From Acidobacteriota bacterium (GTDB taxonomy: Bacteria; Acidobacteriota; Vicinamibacteria; Vicinamibacterales; UBA8438): a stretch of 6,107 bases of DNA. The DNA is taken from NCBI GenBank assembly GCA_003533545.1, contig DQEK01000458.1, positions 1 through 6,107 of the forward strand. Direction: 5' to 3'. The translations under genes and the position numbers were made by a program. A model generated the notes under the pieces. It had not been told where the DNA came from, searched no databases, and worked only from the letters and a program-made list of their open reading frames with translations. Numbering within the stretch: position 1 is the first letter of the stretch; each line of letters begins with the position of its first letter. Shown here piece by piece: positions 6,094-6,107 of the stretch.

Positions 6094-6107
6094 ATGGCCC
6101 TGGAAAG
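6094..6107 (+). CDS. Start of a divergent gene, truncated by window edge
   Basis: The ATG at 6094 is preceded by GGAGG at 6084-6088 with 5-base spacing, and by a TATACT hexamer 36 bases upstream. Only the first four complete codons (Met-Ala-Leu-Glu) are inside the window, so the product cannot be identified. The call rests on the ribosome-binding site and on the otherwise empty 242-bp gap that separates it from the oppositely oriented Kelch gene. Confidence 0.6.

Overview
The window is GC-rich and densely coding. It looks like a chromosomal segment of an environmental bacterium, and I would guess Acidobacteriota (Vicinamibacteria-like). That guess rests on the style of the genes: exported M28 peptidase with PA and PDZ domains, secreted stand-alone metallo-beta-lactamase-fold protein, small secreted beta-rich protein, exported Kelch protein, and signal peptides ending in Ala-Gln. 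No rRNA or other phylogenetic marker is present, so the assignment is tentative.

Layout, left to right. (1) Plus strand, 3-1073: the 3' part of a DUF349-repeat protein whose start lies outside the window. (2) Plus strand, 1181-2998: a lipoprotein zinc aminopeptidase of family M28, with a PA domain and a C-terminal PDZ domain. An 87-bp convergent gap follows. (3) Minus strand, 4162-3086: a secreted ComEC-like metallo-beta-lactamase-fold hydrolase. (4) Minus strand, 4757-4344: a small secreted Gly/Arg-rich beta-strand protein. (5) Minus strand, 5851-4823: an exported six-bladed Kelch propeller. (6) Plus strand, 6094 to the window end: the first codons of a divergently transcribed gene with a good ribosome-binding site.

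The three minus-strand genes run Kelch, small protein, hydrolase. The first two are 65 bp apart with no convincing terminator between them, so they may form one transcript. The hydrolase follows after a 181-bp leader full of inverted repeats and may have its own promoter or control. Four of the five main proteins carry export signals, so the block concerns the cell envelope or periplasm, but nothing in the sequence joins them into a known pathway.

I see no mobile element, CRISPR array, tRNA or rRNA, and no gene-free stretch longer than 300 bases. I do not find strong evidence of a new multi-gene system. The features most worth checking are a stem-loop abutting the ribosome-binding site of the small protein gene, the cluster of palindromes upstream of the hydrolase, and the start of the peptidase.
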